Part shown: piece after piece, positions 1-7,358 of the stretch
Position numbering within the stretch: the stretch's first letter is position 1
Layout: each line of letters begins with the position of its first letter
Assembly: GCA_964534355.1 (NCBI GenBank)
Contig: CAZHNZ010000049.1
Location: 1-27,554, forward strand
DNA: 27,554 nt
Direction of reading: 5' to 3'
From: CAXXIC01 sp964534355
Lineage (GTDB): Bacteria; Bacteroidota; Bacteroidia; Bacteroidales; UBA7332
Program-made: the position numbers and the translations under genes
The notes under the pieces: model-generated
Seen by the model: the letters and a program-made list of their open reading frames with translations, nothing else
Database searches by the model: none
Told to the model about the DNA's origin: nothing

Positions 1-149
1 GTTATTATATGTTTTTTAACTTTCAGCGATGGGTTGACTGCAAGATGGGTTAAGACTTTCTCGCGATTGATGTAAAAAGAAAGGTATATGGGTGAAAACC
101 CGTCTTTTCCAACGTAACTATCAGATATATAAACTCTTACCGAAATCAT
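1..149 (-). CDS. Tyrosine-type recombinase/integrase, N-terminal fragment (runs off left edge)
   Basis: Reading the minus strand from the ATG at 149-147 gives 49 uninterrupted codons to the window edge. The peptide begins MISVRVYISDSYVGKDGFSP and continues with IYLSFYINREKVLTHLAVNP. This resembles the N-terminal arm-type DNA-binding domain (Arm_DNA-bind class) of Bacteroidota tyrosine recombinases: a short beta strand, a Gly-x-x-Pro-Ile turn, then a second strand with Asn-Arg-Glu-Lys. Core-binding and catalytic domains (Arg...His-x-x-Arg...Tyr) would lie outside the window, so activity cannot be judged. The gene reads away from tRNA-Cys, and a cluster of CTACAWT repeats lies 12-82 bases upstream, as expected for an integrase beside its attachment site. 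The family call rests on a short stretch; a chromosomal recombinase not tied to a mobile element is the main alternative. Confidence 0.68.
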   Translation of the reverse strand, partial: MISVRVYISDSYVGKDGFSPIYLSFYINREKVLTHLAVNPSLKVKKHII

Positions 150-160
150 TATTTTATTAT

Positions 161-231
161 TTCTACATTCTGACTACAATTGTAGTTTTTGGGGCAAAAT
201 CGGGCATTTTTTCTACAATTATTTCTACATT
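161..231. repeat. Cluster of CTACAWT repeats upstream of the integrase
   Basis: The heptamer CTACATT or CTACAAT occurs at 163-169, 174-180, 213-219 and 225-231, with an inverted copy (ATTGTAG) at 179-185. The copies at 174-185 form a perfect 12-base palindrome. Three copies are extended to TTCTACA (161, 211, 223). The cluster lies between the integrase start and the tRNA-Cys terminator. By analogy with other tyrosine-recombinase systems these could be arm-type integrase sites or operators for int; that is inference. Confidence 0.55.
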
Positions 232-289
232 TCTGATTTCCCGGAAACTGTTGTCGCTGTTTTAAATGCCTGATACGTAGTAAAATAGC

Positions 290-322
290 AAAAGGCGACA
301 GTACATTGTACTGTCGCCTTTT
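290..322 (-). terminator. Terminator of tRNA-Cys
   Basis: A perfect 15-bp inverted repeat (290-304 with 308-322) has a three-base loop and ends in a run of four T on either strand. It sits 10 bases past the 3' end of the tRNA-Cys gene on the minus strand, where a rho-independent terminator is expected. It also separates the tRNA from the integrase region. Confidence 0.85.
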
Positions 323-332
323 AGCGGTTTTG

Positions 333-403
333 AGGTTCCTGGCGGATTCGAACCGCCGTGGACGGTTTTGCAGACCGGTGCCTAACCACTCGGCCAAGGA
401 ACC
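333..403 (-). tRNA. tRNA-Cys (anticodon GCA)
   Basis: The minus strand folds as a 71-nt cloverleaf. The acceptor stem GGTTCCT (403-397) pairs with AGGAACC (340-334). The anticodon loop contains GCA, and the T arm reads GGCGGTTCGAATCCGCC. The discriminator is U (333), the known identity base for cysteine tRNAs. CCA is not encoded. The gene has a good upstream promoter and a strong downstream terminator, so it appears to be a single-gene unit. Its 3' end faces the integrase fragment. Confidence 0.97.
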
Positions 404-421
404 ATTTTGTGATTGCGAGTG

Positions 422-451
422 CAAAGATAGAACTTTTTTTCTTTATGACAA
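422..451 (-). promoter_or_regulatory. Promoter of tRNA-Cys
   Basis: On the minus strand TTG (451-449) is followed by 19 bases and then TATCTTTG (429-422), a match to the Bacteroidota primary-sigma consensus (TTG, about 19 bases, TAnnTTTG). It lies 18 bases before the mature tRNA 5' end. Confidence 0.8.
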
Positions 452-634
452 TGGACATGCCTATTTTTTTTCAATTTAATGGTTCTAAAATTACTTTCAA
501 ACTCAATATCAACGAATTAAAAAATGCATATTTTCGCGACAAATAAATAATCACACTCATATCCACTTTATTTAAACGATTTGTAATGCAGATTTGTTTA
601 TCACCACGAAACCCGACTTCTAACATATCCGGAT

Positions 635-1987
635 ATGAACCAAATAAAAGACCTGACAACAGGACGTATTGCCCCTACCCTTTCATCGTTGGCCTTCCCG
701 ATTATCGGGGCCTCTTTTATTCAGATGACCTACAATCTAACGGATATGTTTTGGGTGGGTCAGTTGGGCGGAAAAGCTGTTGCAGCCGTGGGAACAGCCG
801 CTTTTTTTGCCTGGCTGGGACACTCATTTGCCTATACCACAAAAATTGGCGCTGAGGTTACGGTTTCGCAATCTCTCGGCTCAGGACAGGGAAAAAGAGC
901 ATCTTTGTACGCCTCTCACGCCATCACACTGGCGCTGCTGATTGCGGCTCTTTACGTAGCTTTTACGCTCGTTTTTTCAAACAATCTTATCGGATTCTTC
1001 CAACTGGATGCTTCTATTACAGCTGATGGCGCAACTTATCTTCGGCTTATTACACCCGGATTTATTTTCGGATTTCTCAATATCACTTTTTCTGGCATCT
1101 ACAACGCTTCCGGCAATAGCCGAATACCTCTTTTTATAAATGGAATCGGTCTTATTTTCAATATGATACTCGACCCGATTCTGATTTACGGTTGGTCTGT
1201 GTTTCCCGAACTGGGTATTTCGGGGGCAGCGATTGCCACATCTATTTCTCAATTAATTGTTTGTCTGTTGTTTATTCACAGGCTCTATTTTAGCAAATCA
1301 AGACTATTTGCCTTACAACCAATACTCTATTTACGTAAACGAATTTCGGGACGGATTCTTTCGCTGGGTATTCCGGTGAGCATACAAAGTGTGCTATTTT
1401 GCCTGTTTTCTATGTTCATTGCTCAACTGGCAGCTCAGTGGGGATACGCTGCCATTGCCGCGCAGAGCCTGGGGGCACAAATAGAAGCCGTCACCTGGAT
1501 GTCGGCCAACGGACTATCAACAGCCCTTGGCGCATTTGTTGGTCAAAACTGGGGTGCTAAAAAAATTGACCGGATCAGAAAAGCGTATCGGGTGACCATT
1601 TGGGCCGGATGTTGCATTGGATTGTTTGCCTCAGTTGTTTTCTACCTGGGCGGTGAGGCTATTTTTAATCTGTTTGTAGACGACCCCACGGTGGCATTTG
1701 AAGGTGCAAGATACCTGAAAATTCTGGCATTTTCGCAGGTTTTTATGATGATTGAGGCTGTTACTGCCGGTGCATTCAACGGACATGGTCTTACCCGACC
1801 GGCCACCGTTGTGGGAGTGACCTGCAACGGATTGAGAATTCCGCTGGCTTATCTGCTCACTTCTATCCCCTCTATCGGTGTCACCGGCGTTTGGTGGAGC
1901 ATATCGGCAACAAGTATCCTGAAAGGGATTGCTCTGTTTTTGTGGTACAAAAACCGTCAAAAGCAGATTCACAGACTCACAAACTAA
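635..1987 (+). CDS. MATE-family multidrug/metabolite efflux transporter
   Basis: The 450-residue protein has the usual MATE length and about 12 hydrophobic segments. The N-terminus MNQIKDLTTGRIAPTLSSLA leads into a first helix, followed by YNLTDMFWVGQLGGKAVAAV, a typical MATE segment around TM1-TM2. The second half repeats the fold (near residues 240-440), with an SLGAQIEAVTWMSANGLSTA stretch and a QNWGAKK loop. MATE proteins export cationic drugs, metabolites or lipid-linked compounds across the inner membrane using Na+ or H+ gradients; the substrate cannot be told here. The ATG at 635 begins directly at the conserved part. The gene is convergent with the next one, and their stop codons overlap by four bases. 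No clean TAnnTTTG promoter was found upstream (404-634). Confidence 0.93.
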   Translation: MNQIKDLTTGRIAPTLSSLAFPIIGASFIQMTYNLTDMFWVGQLGGKAVAAVGTAAFFAWLGHSFAYTTKIGAEVTVSQSLGSGQGKRASLYASHAITLALLIAALYVAFTLVFSNNLIGFFQLDASITADGATYLRLITPGFIFGFLNITFSGIYNASGNSRIPLFINGIGLIFNMILDPILIYGWSVFPELGISGAAIATSISQLIVCLLFIHRLYFSKSRLFALQPILYLRKRISGRILSLGIPVSIQSVLFCLFSMFIAQLAAQWGYAAIAAQSLGAQIEAVTWMSANGLSTALGAFVGQNWGAKKIDRIRKAYRVTIWAGCCIGLFASVVFYLGGEAIFNLFVDDPTVAFEGARYLKILAFSQVFMMIEAVTAGAFNGHGLTRPATVVGVTCNGLRIPLAYLLTSIPSIGVTGVWWSISATSILKGIALFLWYKNRQKQIHRLTN

Positions 1988-2739
1988 ATTTCAATCACAA
2001 GTCCGTCGTACGAAAGGTCAACTGATGACGGTAGCTCACCCGATACTTCGTGATGCAATCCTAAATCGTGACTGGCATGTATCAGCAGCGAACGATTGGG
2101 GTTTATCCGATTAATCTGAGCCAATGCCTCGTCGTATGTCTGGTGTGTATTGTGTATTTTTCTTCTCAATGCAGCAATTACCAATATGTCGAGATCTTGT
2201 AGCTTCTCGTATTCCGACTCTGGCAGCGAAGTCATGTCGGTCAGATACGCAAAATTTCCTACCCTGTATCCCAATATGGGTAATTTTCCGTGCATCACGC
2301 GCACCGGCACCACGTGTATGCCGTCAAATTCAATTCCGGTTGTCGATATTTCTTTTAATTGAAGATTGGGAACACCCGGATAATTACTCTGCCCAAAACA
2401 GTAAGGCATACGCTGTTTCAATTTTCGCGACACATTTTCTTCGGCAAAAACCGGAAGCGGGTGTTTTTTGCTAAATGGACGCAAATCGTCGAGACCACCG
2501 GTATGATCGTAATGTTCGTGCGTGATAAATACGGCATCTATTTCGCTGTTGTTTCCGCCAAGCATCTGCTGACGGAAATCCGGACCGCAATCAAACAACA
2601 GTTTTTTGCCTGCGTATTCCACCAAAATGGATGTACGCAGTCTTTTGTCGCGGTGATCCTCTGACCGACACACCCGGCAATTACAACCTAACTCGGGTAC
2701 ACCTGTCGATGTACCGGTTCCTAAAAAACTGATTTTCAT
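1984..2739 (-). CDS. MBL-fold metallo-hydrolase, PhnP-like
   Basis: The 251-residue protein opens with MKISFLGTGTSTGVPELGCN and carries the metal-binding HEHYDH motif at 74-79 (HxHxDH of the metallo-beta-lactamase fold). A cysteine cluster, C19-x-C21-x-x-C24, resembles the extra zinc site of PhnP-type cyclic phosphodiesterases. Later metal ligands are likely MHGK near 150, a YLTDMTS segment near 167 and an IHASHD segment near 222. PhnP hydrolyses phosphoribosyl 1,2-cyclic phosphate, but no phn genes are present, so the substrate here is unknown. The start ATG overlaps the murB stop (TAATG, shared base 2739), pointing to co-transcription and translational coupling. Confidence 0.88.
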   Translation of the reverse strand: MKISFLGTGTSTGVPELGCNCRVCRSEDHRDKRLRTSILVEYAGKKLLFDCGPDFRQQMLGGNNSEIDAVFITHEHYDHTGGLDDLRPFSKKHPLPVFAEENVSRKLKQRMPYCFGQSNYPGVPNLQLKEISTTGIEFDGIHVVPVRVMHGKLPILGYRVGNFAYLTDMTSLPESEYEKLQDLDILVIAALRRKIHNTHQTYDEALAQINRINPNRSLLIHASHDLGLHHEVSGELPSSVDLSYDGLVIEI

Positions 2740-3749
2740 TATAAATAGATTACTTCCGGCACCAACCTGACTGAAAATCGAACCTCTACCGATGCCATTA
2801 TCTGGCTGGCTAATTCCACTATTTCAGATGCACTTGCACCACCTTTATTCACCAAAACCAAACACTGACGATCGTGCACTGCCGCCTGTCCCTGCTGTTT
2901 TCCTTTCCAACCACACTGCTCTATCAGCCATGCAGCAGGAATTTTCACTAATTTGTCTGAAACCGGATAATGGGGTATTTGGGGATATTGCTCTTTTAAT
3001 TTCAGAAAATGCGACATATCAACAAACGGATTCATAAAAAAACTACCTGCATTTCCAATTTCATCCGGGTCAGGCAATTTGCTTTTACGAATACCAATAA
3101 TTGTCTCTCTTACCTGACGAAGCGTAATCTCTTTTCCGGCCATTTCTGTCGAAATATTACCATAGTCCAATTTGAATGAAGGGACTTTCGATAACCGAAA
3201 AAGTACGTGCGTCACAATATATTTGTCTTTCAACTCTTTCTTGAAAACACTTTCCCGATATCCGTACAAACAATCCTTATTCGTAAAAACCACCACTTTG
3301 CCACTTTCTTTCTCTACGGTCTCTACGGCTTCAATAATATCCTTTATTTCAACACCATATGCACCAATATTTTGAACAGCAGCCGCACCTGTTTCACCCG
3401 GAATAAGCGACAAATTTTCTGCGCCATACAAATCCTGAGAAACGCAACAAGCCACAAAATCATCCCACACTTCACCGGCCCCACACCGCAGATAAACAGC
3501 ATCATCGGTCTCTTTTTCTATTGAAATGCCCAATATAGCCGAATGCAAAACCACACCCCTGAAATTGGATGTAAACAACAAATTGCTACCACCCCCAATG
3601 TGATAGAGTGGTTTTTGCTGTACTTCTTCGAGCTTCAAAACCTGTTGCAAATCAGCTACACTGCTATACTCAATAAACAAATCGCACATAGCCGGCAGAT
3701 GAAACGTGTTGTGCCCAAGCAAATCGTAGTTATATTCTGTTTTTATCAT
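2739..3749 (-). CDS. murB: UDP-N-acetylmuramate dehydrogenase
   Basis: MurB reduces UDP-GlcNAc-enolpyruvate to UDP-MurNAc, the second committed step of peptidoglycan synthesis, using FAD and NADPH in the cytoplasm. The 336-residue protein is a normal type I MurB. The FAD-binding segment IGGGSNLLF lies at 51-59. The catalytic residues are visible: R165 in YGYRESVFK, S236 in GNAGSFFMNP (proton donor) and E332 in PEVIYL near the C-terminus. The ATG at 3749 fits the family start, and a promoter lies just upstream with a very short leader. It is first in a two-gene unit with the MBL-fold hydrolase. Confidence 0.97.
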   Translation of the reverse strand: MIKTEYNYDLLGHNTFHLPAMCDLFIEYSSVADLQQVLKLEEVQQKPLYHIGGGSNLLFTSNFRGVVLHSAILGISIEKETDDAVYLRCGAGEVWDDFVACCVSQDLYGAENLSLIPGETGAAAVQNIGAYGVEIKDIIEAVETVEKESGKVVVFTNKDCLYGYRESVFKKELKDKYIVTHVLFRLSKVPSFKLDYGNISTEMAGKEITLRQVRETIIGIRKSKLPDPDEIGNAGSFFMNPFVDMSHFLKLKEQYPQIPHYPVSDKLVKIPAAWLIEQCGWKGKQQGQAAVHDRQCLVLVNKGGASASEIVELASQIMASVEVRFSVRLVPEVIYL

Positions 3750-3764
3750 TTCAAATATTTTTCA

Positions 3765-3796
3765 CAAACATACATGATTTTATCCTTTCAAACAAA
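3765..3796 (-). promoter_or_regulatory. Promoter of murB
   Basis: On the minus strand TTTG (3796-3793) is followed by TATGTTTG (3772-3765), with 20 bases between TTG and the -7 box. This predicts a transcript start near 3760, only about 10 bases before the murB ATG. A second -7-like box, TATATTTG (3800-3793), overlaps the -33 element but lacks its own upstream TTG. Confidence 0.65.
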
Positions 3797-3931
3797 TATA
3801 GTGAAGACCGTTTGTTGATTCTTTGTATTTTTAGAGATACTTCAACAAACAATATTTTGTTAATTTCGCCGTTAGTTGGGGTAGCCACACGTATGTTTAC
3901 AGAATCAGAAATAAAAATTTCACCTAATAAT

Positions 3932-5038
3932 ATGAAGAAAAGGGTATACATTGCTGTTACAAATGATTTACAAACAGACCAAAGGGTAAACAAAGTTTGC
4001 CTGACATTGCTTCATGCCGGATATGAACCAAGACTGATTGGTATATTAAAAAGAAACAGCAAACCTCTTGATCGCCCTTATCGAATCGAACGTTTTCCGA
4101 TGATTTTCTCTAAAAGCTGTCTGTTCTATGCAGAATACAACATCAGACTCTTCTTTTATCTGTTGGCCTCGAAGGCCGATATTATTCTGGCAAACGATAC
4201 AGATACTCTTTTAGCAGCTTTTTGCGCGGCATCTCTCCGACGCAAACCAATCGTGTTTGATGCTCACGAACTGTACACCGAAGTTCCCGAGCTTGTAAAC
4301 CGTAAAGTTGTAAAAAAAATATGGCAAACCATTGAAAATATTATTCTGCCACACATCAAATATGCATACACAGTATGCCGCCCAATAGCAGATATTTATT
4401 CCAAAAAAAATGGCATACAGATGAGTGTGGTAAGAAACACCCCTTTTTCGGTAAAACCCTGTCCTGATTCAATACCCAAACTTAATTTTCCGGGCAAAAA
4501 AATACTTTTGTATCAGGGTGCTGTCAATTTGGGCAGGGGAATAGAATGGGTTATTGATGCTATGCCATATCTTGAGAATGCTGTATTTTGCATTGCCGGA
4601 GATGGTGATAAAATAGATTTCATAAAACAACAAATAACAGAAAAGAAACTGGAAGACAGAGTTATTCTACTGGGCAGAATCCCACTGGAAAAACTTCATG
4701 AATACACCTGTTCTGCCGATTTAGGAATAAGCCTGCTCGACAATCTGGGGCTAAATTACTACTATTCTTTACCCAACCGGATATTCGATTTTGTTCAGGC
4801 CGGCGTACCGGTGCTTGCTACTGATTTCCCCGAAATCAGATTAGTTGTAGAGCAATACGGAATTGGCGAACTTATCACCGACTATTCACCTAAAACTCTG
4901 GCCCAAACGATACAATCAACTTTATCTCATTGGGAACAAAAAACAGATAAACGCGAAATTTTCGACCGGGCAAAAAAAGAGCTGTGCTGGGAAAACGAAG
5001 AGAAAACAATACTCAATTTATTCAATAAGGTAGTTTAA
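3932..5038 (+). CDS. Glycosyltransferase, GT-B fold (family 4-like)
   Basis: The chosen start at 3932 gives 368 residues beginning MKKRVYIAVTNDLQTDQRVN, the usual opening of this Bacteroidota group; the open frame upstream to 3812 begins with TTG and looks non-coding. The N-terminal Rossmann half includes DAHELYTEVPEL. The C-terminal half has the nucleotide-sugar part of GT4 enzymes: YQGAVNLGRGIEWVIDAM, then GRIPLEKLHEY, then PNRIFDFVQAGVPVLATDFP. Such enzymes transfer a sugar from an NDP donor in capsule, exopolysaccharide or glycolipid assembly; donor and acceptor cannot be told. It stands alone here, far from the WcaJ-like transferase at 13881, so a shared pathway is only a possibility. 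It is divergent from murB. Confidence 0.9.
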   Translation: MKKRVYIAVTNDLQTDQRVNKVCLTLLHAGYEPRLIGILKRNSKPLDRPYRIERFPMIFSKSCLFYAEYNIRLFFYLLASKADIILANDTDTLLAAFCAASLRRKPIVFDAHELYTEVPELVNRKVVKKIWQTIENIILPHIKYAYTVCRPIADIYSKKNGIQMSVVRNTPFSVKPCPDSIPKLNFPGKKILLYQGAVNLGRGIEWVIDAMPYLENAVFCIAGDGDKIDFIKQQITEKKLEDRVILLGRIPLEKLHEYTCSADLGISLLDNLGLNYYYSLPNRIFDFVQAGVPVLATDFPEIRLVVEQYGIGELITDYSPKTLAQTIQSTLSHWEQKTDKREIFDRAKKELCWENEEKTILNLFNKVV

Positions 5039-5063
5039 AAAGAGGATAATCCTTTTTTTTGCT

Positions 5064-5071
5064 TATCTTTG
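5064..5071 (+). promoter_or_regulatory. -7 element of the RNase P RNA promoter
   Basis: TATCTTTG lies five bases before the predicted 5' end of the RNA, a good position for the Bacteroidota -7 box. I do not see a clear TTG at the right distance upstream, where the end of the glycosyltransferase gene lies. Confidence 0.65.
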
Positions 5072-5075
5072 CATG

Positions 5076-5434
5076 AATGCAGCAGAACGGTTTGTCGCTC
5101 TTTCGAATGAAAGGGAGGAAAGTCCGGGCAACACAGAGCACCATACTTCTTAACGGGAAGCAATTCGCGAGGGTTGAGTAGCGTAACAGAGAATAACCGC
5201 CACGGGCAACCGCGGTAAGGGTGAAAAGGCGGGGTAAGAGCCCACCGTCGCGGCCGTAATGTCGCGAGCCGTACGCCTTATGGGTTGTAAGATCATGTAC
5301 ACCGGCGCATGTAGGGCTGCTCGCCCGATGTCGGGGGGTAGATCGCTAGAGTTTCGTAGTGATACGAAATCGAGATAAATGACAAACACGACTCGTCCGA
5401 GTCGCACAGAACCCGGCTTACAGGTCTGCTGCAT
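5076..5434 (+). ncRNA. rnpB: RNase P RNA (bacterial type A)
   Basis: This is the catalytic RNA of RNase P, which trims the 5' leader of pre-tRNAs. The strongest signs are the conserved core GAGGAAAGUCCGGGC (5116-5130) with CACAGAGCACC after it, the GGGUAAGAGCCCACCG block (P10-P12 region) and ACAGAACCCGGCUUACAGG near the 3' end. The ends pair as P1: AATGCAGCAGA at 5076-5086 with TCTGCTGCATT at 5425-5435. The P1 stem is followed directly by a run of T (5434-5441) that probably serves as the termination signal. Ends are approximate to a few bases. The reverse-strand open frame across it is a shadow. Confidence 0.97.
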
Positions 5435-5463
5435 TTTTTTTCATTTTACTAATCTGTTTCAAT

Positions 5464-6804
5464 ATGCCGGAAAACCAAACCATACGCCGCAGGATTCTGC
5501 AATTGCTGCATTTTATCACAATTGATATCTGGAGAATAACCGAGTCCGAAGTAAGCGGCCTGAAAATTCATTTTTACAACCTTCTCAAAACACTACTTCT
5601 TTCTGTCAGACGATTCAGCGAAGACAAGCTTCAGACAAAAGCATCTGCACTGACATACAGCACATTACTGGCCATTGTCCCCATTCTGGCACTATTGTTT
5701 GCAATTGCCGGCGGACTTGGGTTCAAATCAATGATCGAATCTCAACTGCTCGACTATTTTCCCGGCCAAAGAGAGGTACTGGCCAAAGGACTGGAATTCG
5801 CCAACTCTTACCTCGAAAAGACAAAGGGCGGTGTATTTGTTGGTATCGGTTTACTTATGTTATTTTGGTCAGTTTTGGCCCTGATTGGCAATATTGAGGA
5901 TGTTTTCAACGAAATCTGGCAGGTCAAAAAATCCCGCTCATACTACCGCAAGTTTACCGATTATTTCTCGCTGTTTTTGATTTTACCGGTGCTGATGATT
6001 GCATCCAGCGGTCTATCGATCTTTATCACAACAATGCTGTCGAGCCTGAGTTTTCAGCAAATATTGGGACCTCTTGTCACTTTTGTGCTACAACTTTCGC
6101 CTTATGTTGTAACCTGGCTTAGTTTTGTTTTTCTGTATATTTTCCTGCCAAATACAAAAGTGCGTTTCAAGCACGCCATTATTCCTTCAATTATCACAAG
6201 TATTATTTTTCAGTTCTTTCAGTTCCTCTATATCAACGGACAGATTTGGGTAACATCATACAACGCAATCTACGGTAGTTTTGCCGCACTTCCCCTGCTT
6301 CTGCTTTGGCTGCAATTGTCGTGGCTCATTACCCTGTTTGGTGCTATGCTCACATACTCGTCTCAAAACGTGCAAAATTACAATTTCGAAAAAGACACCA
6401 AACACATTAGTCGCAGATACAAAGACTTTGTAACACTGCTTATTACATCAATTGTAGTAAAAAGGTTCGAAAAAGGCGAAAAGCCTTTATCCTCTGACCA
6501 GATTTCACTCATGCATCAAATACCTGTTCGGCTTGCCAAAGATGTGCTTTATCTGCTTACTGAAATAGATATCCTTAATGAATCGGTCAGCGAAGAAGAA
6601 GGCATACGCATTTACCAACCCGCCATCGATATCAACCAACTGACTGTCGCTCTGTTACTCGAGAGAATTGACCAATATGGCTCAGAAGATTTTAAGATTG
6701 ACAAACAAAAATTATTCGTAAAACAATGGAATTCACTCATCAAAAGCAGAGACGATATGATGAGCAACGCCAATCATACACTGATTAAAGACTTAATCTT
6801 ATAG
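5464..6804 (+). CDS. YihY/BrkB (UPF0761) family inner-membrane protein
   Basis: The 446-residue protein has an N-terminal cytoplasmic part, then about six membrane helices between residues 55 and 310. It carries the family signature KASALTYSTLLAIVPILALL near 58-77, a later FNEIW motif near 155-159 and a YGSFAALPLLLLWLQLSWLI segment near 277-296. After residue 310 there is a soluble C-terminal extension of about 135 residues, common in Bacteroidota members and possibly winged-helix-like. The family was once annotated as RNase BN, which is now considered wrong; its function is not established. It begins 29 bases after the RNase P RNA and may depend on an unseen promoter or readthrough. Its last six bases overlap the end of the reverse gene at 6799. 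Confidence 0.92.
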   Translation: MPENQTIRRRILQLLHFITIDIWRITESEVSGLKIHFYNLLKTLLLSVRRFSEDKLQTKASALTYSTLLAIVPILALLFAIAGGLGFKSMIESQLLDYFPGQREVLAKGLEFANSYLEKTKGGVFVGIGLLMLFWSVLALIGNIEDVFNEIWQVKKSRSYYRKFTDYFSLFLILPVLMIASSGLSIFITTMLSSLSFQQILGPLVTFVLQLSPYVVTWLSFVFLYIFLPNTKVRFKHAIIPSIITSIIFQFFQFLYINGQIWVTSYNAIYGSFAALPLLLLWLQLSWLITLFGAMLTYSSQNVQNYNFEKDTKHISRRYKDFVTLLITSIVVKRFEKGEKPLSSDQISLMHQIPVRLAKDVLYLLTEIDILNESVSEEEGIRIYQPAIDINQLTVALLLERIDQYGSEDFKIDKQKLFVKQWNSLIKSRDDMMSNANHTLIKDLIL

Positions 6805-7281
6805 TGACAAATCCTGCATTTTCTCTCTGAAATCGTACTGTAAATCTTCGTGAAGCGTATCAATAGCTTTATTTATTTTATCAATCTGACGCAGATAAAC
6901 GCCTTGTACCACAGAGTGTTGACGAAAAGAAGGTGCCAGTGTCTTTATCTGACTACAAAGATAGATTCTTATCTGAGCTTCAAAACGCTTAGAGCCTACA
7001 AACTTAATATGTTTGTCCATTAACCGTATTGATTTCGCCAGCTTTTTCTTGTTCTGAACCGAATAACGTTTTTCCAACTCACGAATCCCAACTTCCAGCT
7101 CTTCCTTCACCTTTTCGGCATACAAGTCGTCATTATCCGACTCAAAAAGAAGATACGAAAGTAATTCTTTGTTCTCTTTTTTATGCTTTGCCAAACGAAT
7201 ACACAAAGCAACAACCACCTCAGTGGGAACCATCGAAAGCTCTTTCTTTACTTCACTCAGAGAGAACGTTTTCATATTCAT
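6799..7281 (-). CDS. Conserved-looking hypothetical protein, helical, 160 aa
   Basis: I do not recognise a function. The protein is highly charged and almost entirely helical, rich in Lys and Glu (for example VKEELEVGIRELEKRYSVQN), without a signal peptide or membrane segment, so it is probably cytoplasmic. It opens MNMKTFSLSEVKKELSMVPT and resembles small Bacteroidota proteins annotated as DUF6155, an uncertain memory. Two in-frame ATGs (7281 and 7275) are possible starts. It lies just after the serS terminator, so it needs its own promoter or readthrough; a TATATTTG box on the minus strand at the end of serS (about 7348-7355) is a weak candidate. Its 3' end overlaps the YihY gene by six bases. 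Confidence 0.75.
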   Translation of the reverse strand: MNMKTFSLSEVKKELSMVPTEVVVALCIRLAKHKKENKELLSYLLFESDNDDLYAEKVKEELEVGIRELEKRYSVQNKKKLAKSIRLMDKHIKFVGSKRFEAQIRIYLCSQIKTLAPSFRQHSVVQGVYLRQIDKINKAIDTLHEDLQYDFREKMQDLSL

Positions 7282-7294
7282 TCAGTTTGTCATA

Positions 7295-7340
7295 TAAAAA
7301 ACAAACCCCTCACTCTCTGCATGATGCGTGAAGGGCTTGT
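7295..7340 (-). terminator. Terminator of serS
   Basis: The arms 7301-7313 and 7328-7340 pair at 11 of 13 positions, and on the minus strand the stem is followed by six T. It lies 18 bases past the serS stop and just upstream of the 160-residue gene. Confidence 0.75.
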
Positions 7341-7358
7341 TCGTATTTACAAATATAA

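Noticed and set aside
29..50. Direct repeat GATGGGTT, two copies 14 bases apart
   Set aside because: It lies inside the integrase coding frame and is too short to mean more than chance.
1..290. Direct duplication of the tRNA-Cys 3' end as an att site
   Set aside because: I found no second copy of the tRNA end in this stretch; the other att copy would lie outside the window.
149..424. Reverse-strand open frame of 91 residues ending TAATG at the integrase start
   Set aside because: It runs through the tRNA-Cys gene and its terminator and has a non-protein-like composition. The TAATG overlap is probably chance.
5150..5434. Reverse-strand open frame opposite RNase P RNA
   Set aside because: The plus strand is clearly rnpB; frames opposite structured RNA are common artefacts and are often mis-annotated as proteins.
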